Made by a program: the position numbers and the translations under genes. A stretch of DNA of 6,609 nucleotides from assembly GCA_029933495.1 (NCBI GenBank), contig JAOZOC010000189.1:1-6609 (forward strand). The letters are read 5' to 3'. Origin of the DNA: Bacteroidales bacterium (lineage in GTDB: Bacteria; Bacteroidota; Bacteroidia; Bacteroidales; JAADJA01). This document shows positions 6,528 through 6,609 of this stretch, one piece after another (the first letter of the stretch is position 1; every line of letters starts with the position of its first letter). The notes beneath the pieces are model-generated. The model worked only from the letters and a program-made list of their open reading frames with translations, made no database searches and was not told where the DNA came from.

Positions 6528-6560
6528 CAAAACTACATATTTTAAAAATATCTATTCAAA
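6528..6560 (-). promoter_or_regulatory. Candidate Bacteroidota promoter for the CoA-transferase operon
   Basis: On the minus strand, TAGTTTTG (6535-6528) matches the -7 consensus TAnnTTTG exactly, and TTTG (6560-6557) lies 21 nt upstream as a -33 element, close to the usual spacing of about 19. Transcription would begin near 6522, leaving an AT-rich leader of about 50 nt before the ATG at 6470. Both elements present at reasonable spacing make this the best promoter in the window. Confidence 0.6.
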
Positions 6561-6609
6561 TAAATAAAAAATATTTAGCAGCCTGCATTTCTGCAATAAA
6601 ATTGCCACT

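Noticed and set aside
6578..6602. GCAG/CTGC and TGCA repeats at the right edge as a terminator or operator
   Set aside because: The paired stretches are only 4 bp and the window ends there, so nothing can be supported.

Overview
The window is AT-rich and reads as chromosomal DNA from a member of the Bacteroidota. The evidence is exact copies of the Bacteroidota -7 promoter element (TAnnTTTG) upstream of the tRNA and of the CoA-transferase operon, the near absence of Shine-Dalgarno sequences, and protein families common in that phylum (DUF3108, a 7TM-HD phosphodiesterase, and a DUF4097-type repeat protein with a Sec signal peptide). The genus cannot be named from the sequence. Nothing looks like a phage, transposon, plasmid or CRISPR locus.

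Layout. At the left edge, on the minus strand, is a tRNA-Met(CAT) gene. Diverging from it on the plus strand are an exported DUF3108 protein (196-1014) and then a large 7TM membrane protein with a cytoplasmic HD hydrolase domain of the PgpH/YqfF type (1082-3154), predicted to degrade cyclic di-AMP. Just downstream is a short array of degenerate 7-nt tandem repeats that runs into the start codon of an unrecognised 68-residue single-span membrane protein (3197-3403). A 271-nt gene-free stretch follows. Next is a secreted protein (3675-4637) whose second half is a very regular 18-residue repeat built on the motif (T/S)SDGDI, which predicts a beta-solenoid.

On the minus strand, converging on that gene, is a two-gene operon for the A and B subunits of a glutaconate-CoA-transferase-like enzyme (A 6470-5484, B 5481-4717). 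The two reading frames are 2 nt apart. B is preceded by a strong Shine-Dalgarno sequence embedded in the last codons of A, which is notable in a lineage that rarely uses one. The operon has a good candidate promoter about 58 nt upstream of A.

The genes do not form one obvious pathway. The plus-strand half mixes envelope and signalling functions (two exported proteins, c-di-AMP turnover, a small membrane protein). The minus-strand half is a metabolic enzyme that moves CoA between carboxylic acids. I found no convincing new multi-gene system. The points most worth a second look are the solenoid repeat, the heptad array that supplies a start codon, the coding-embedded Shine-Dalgarno sequence, and the missing ATG start of the DUF3108 gene.
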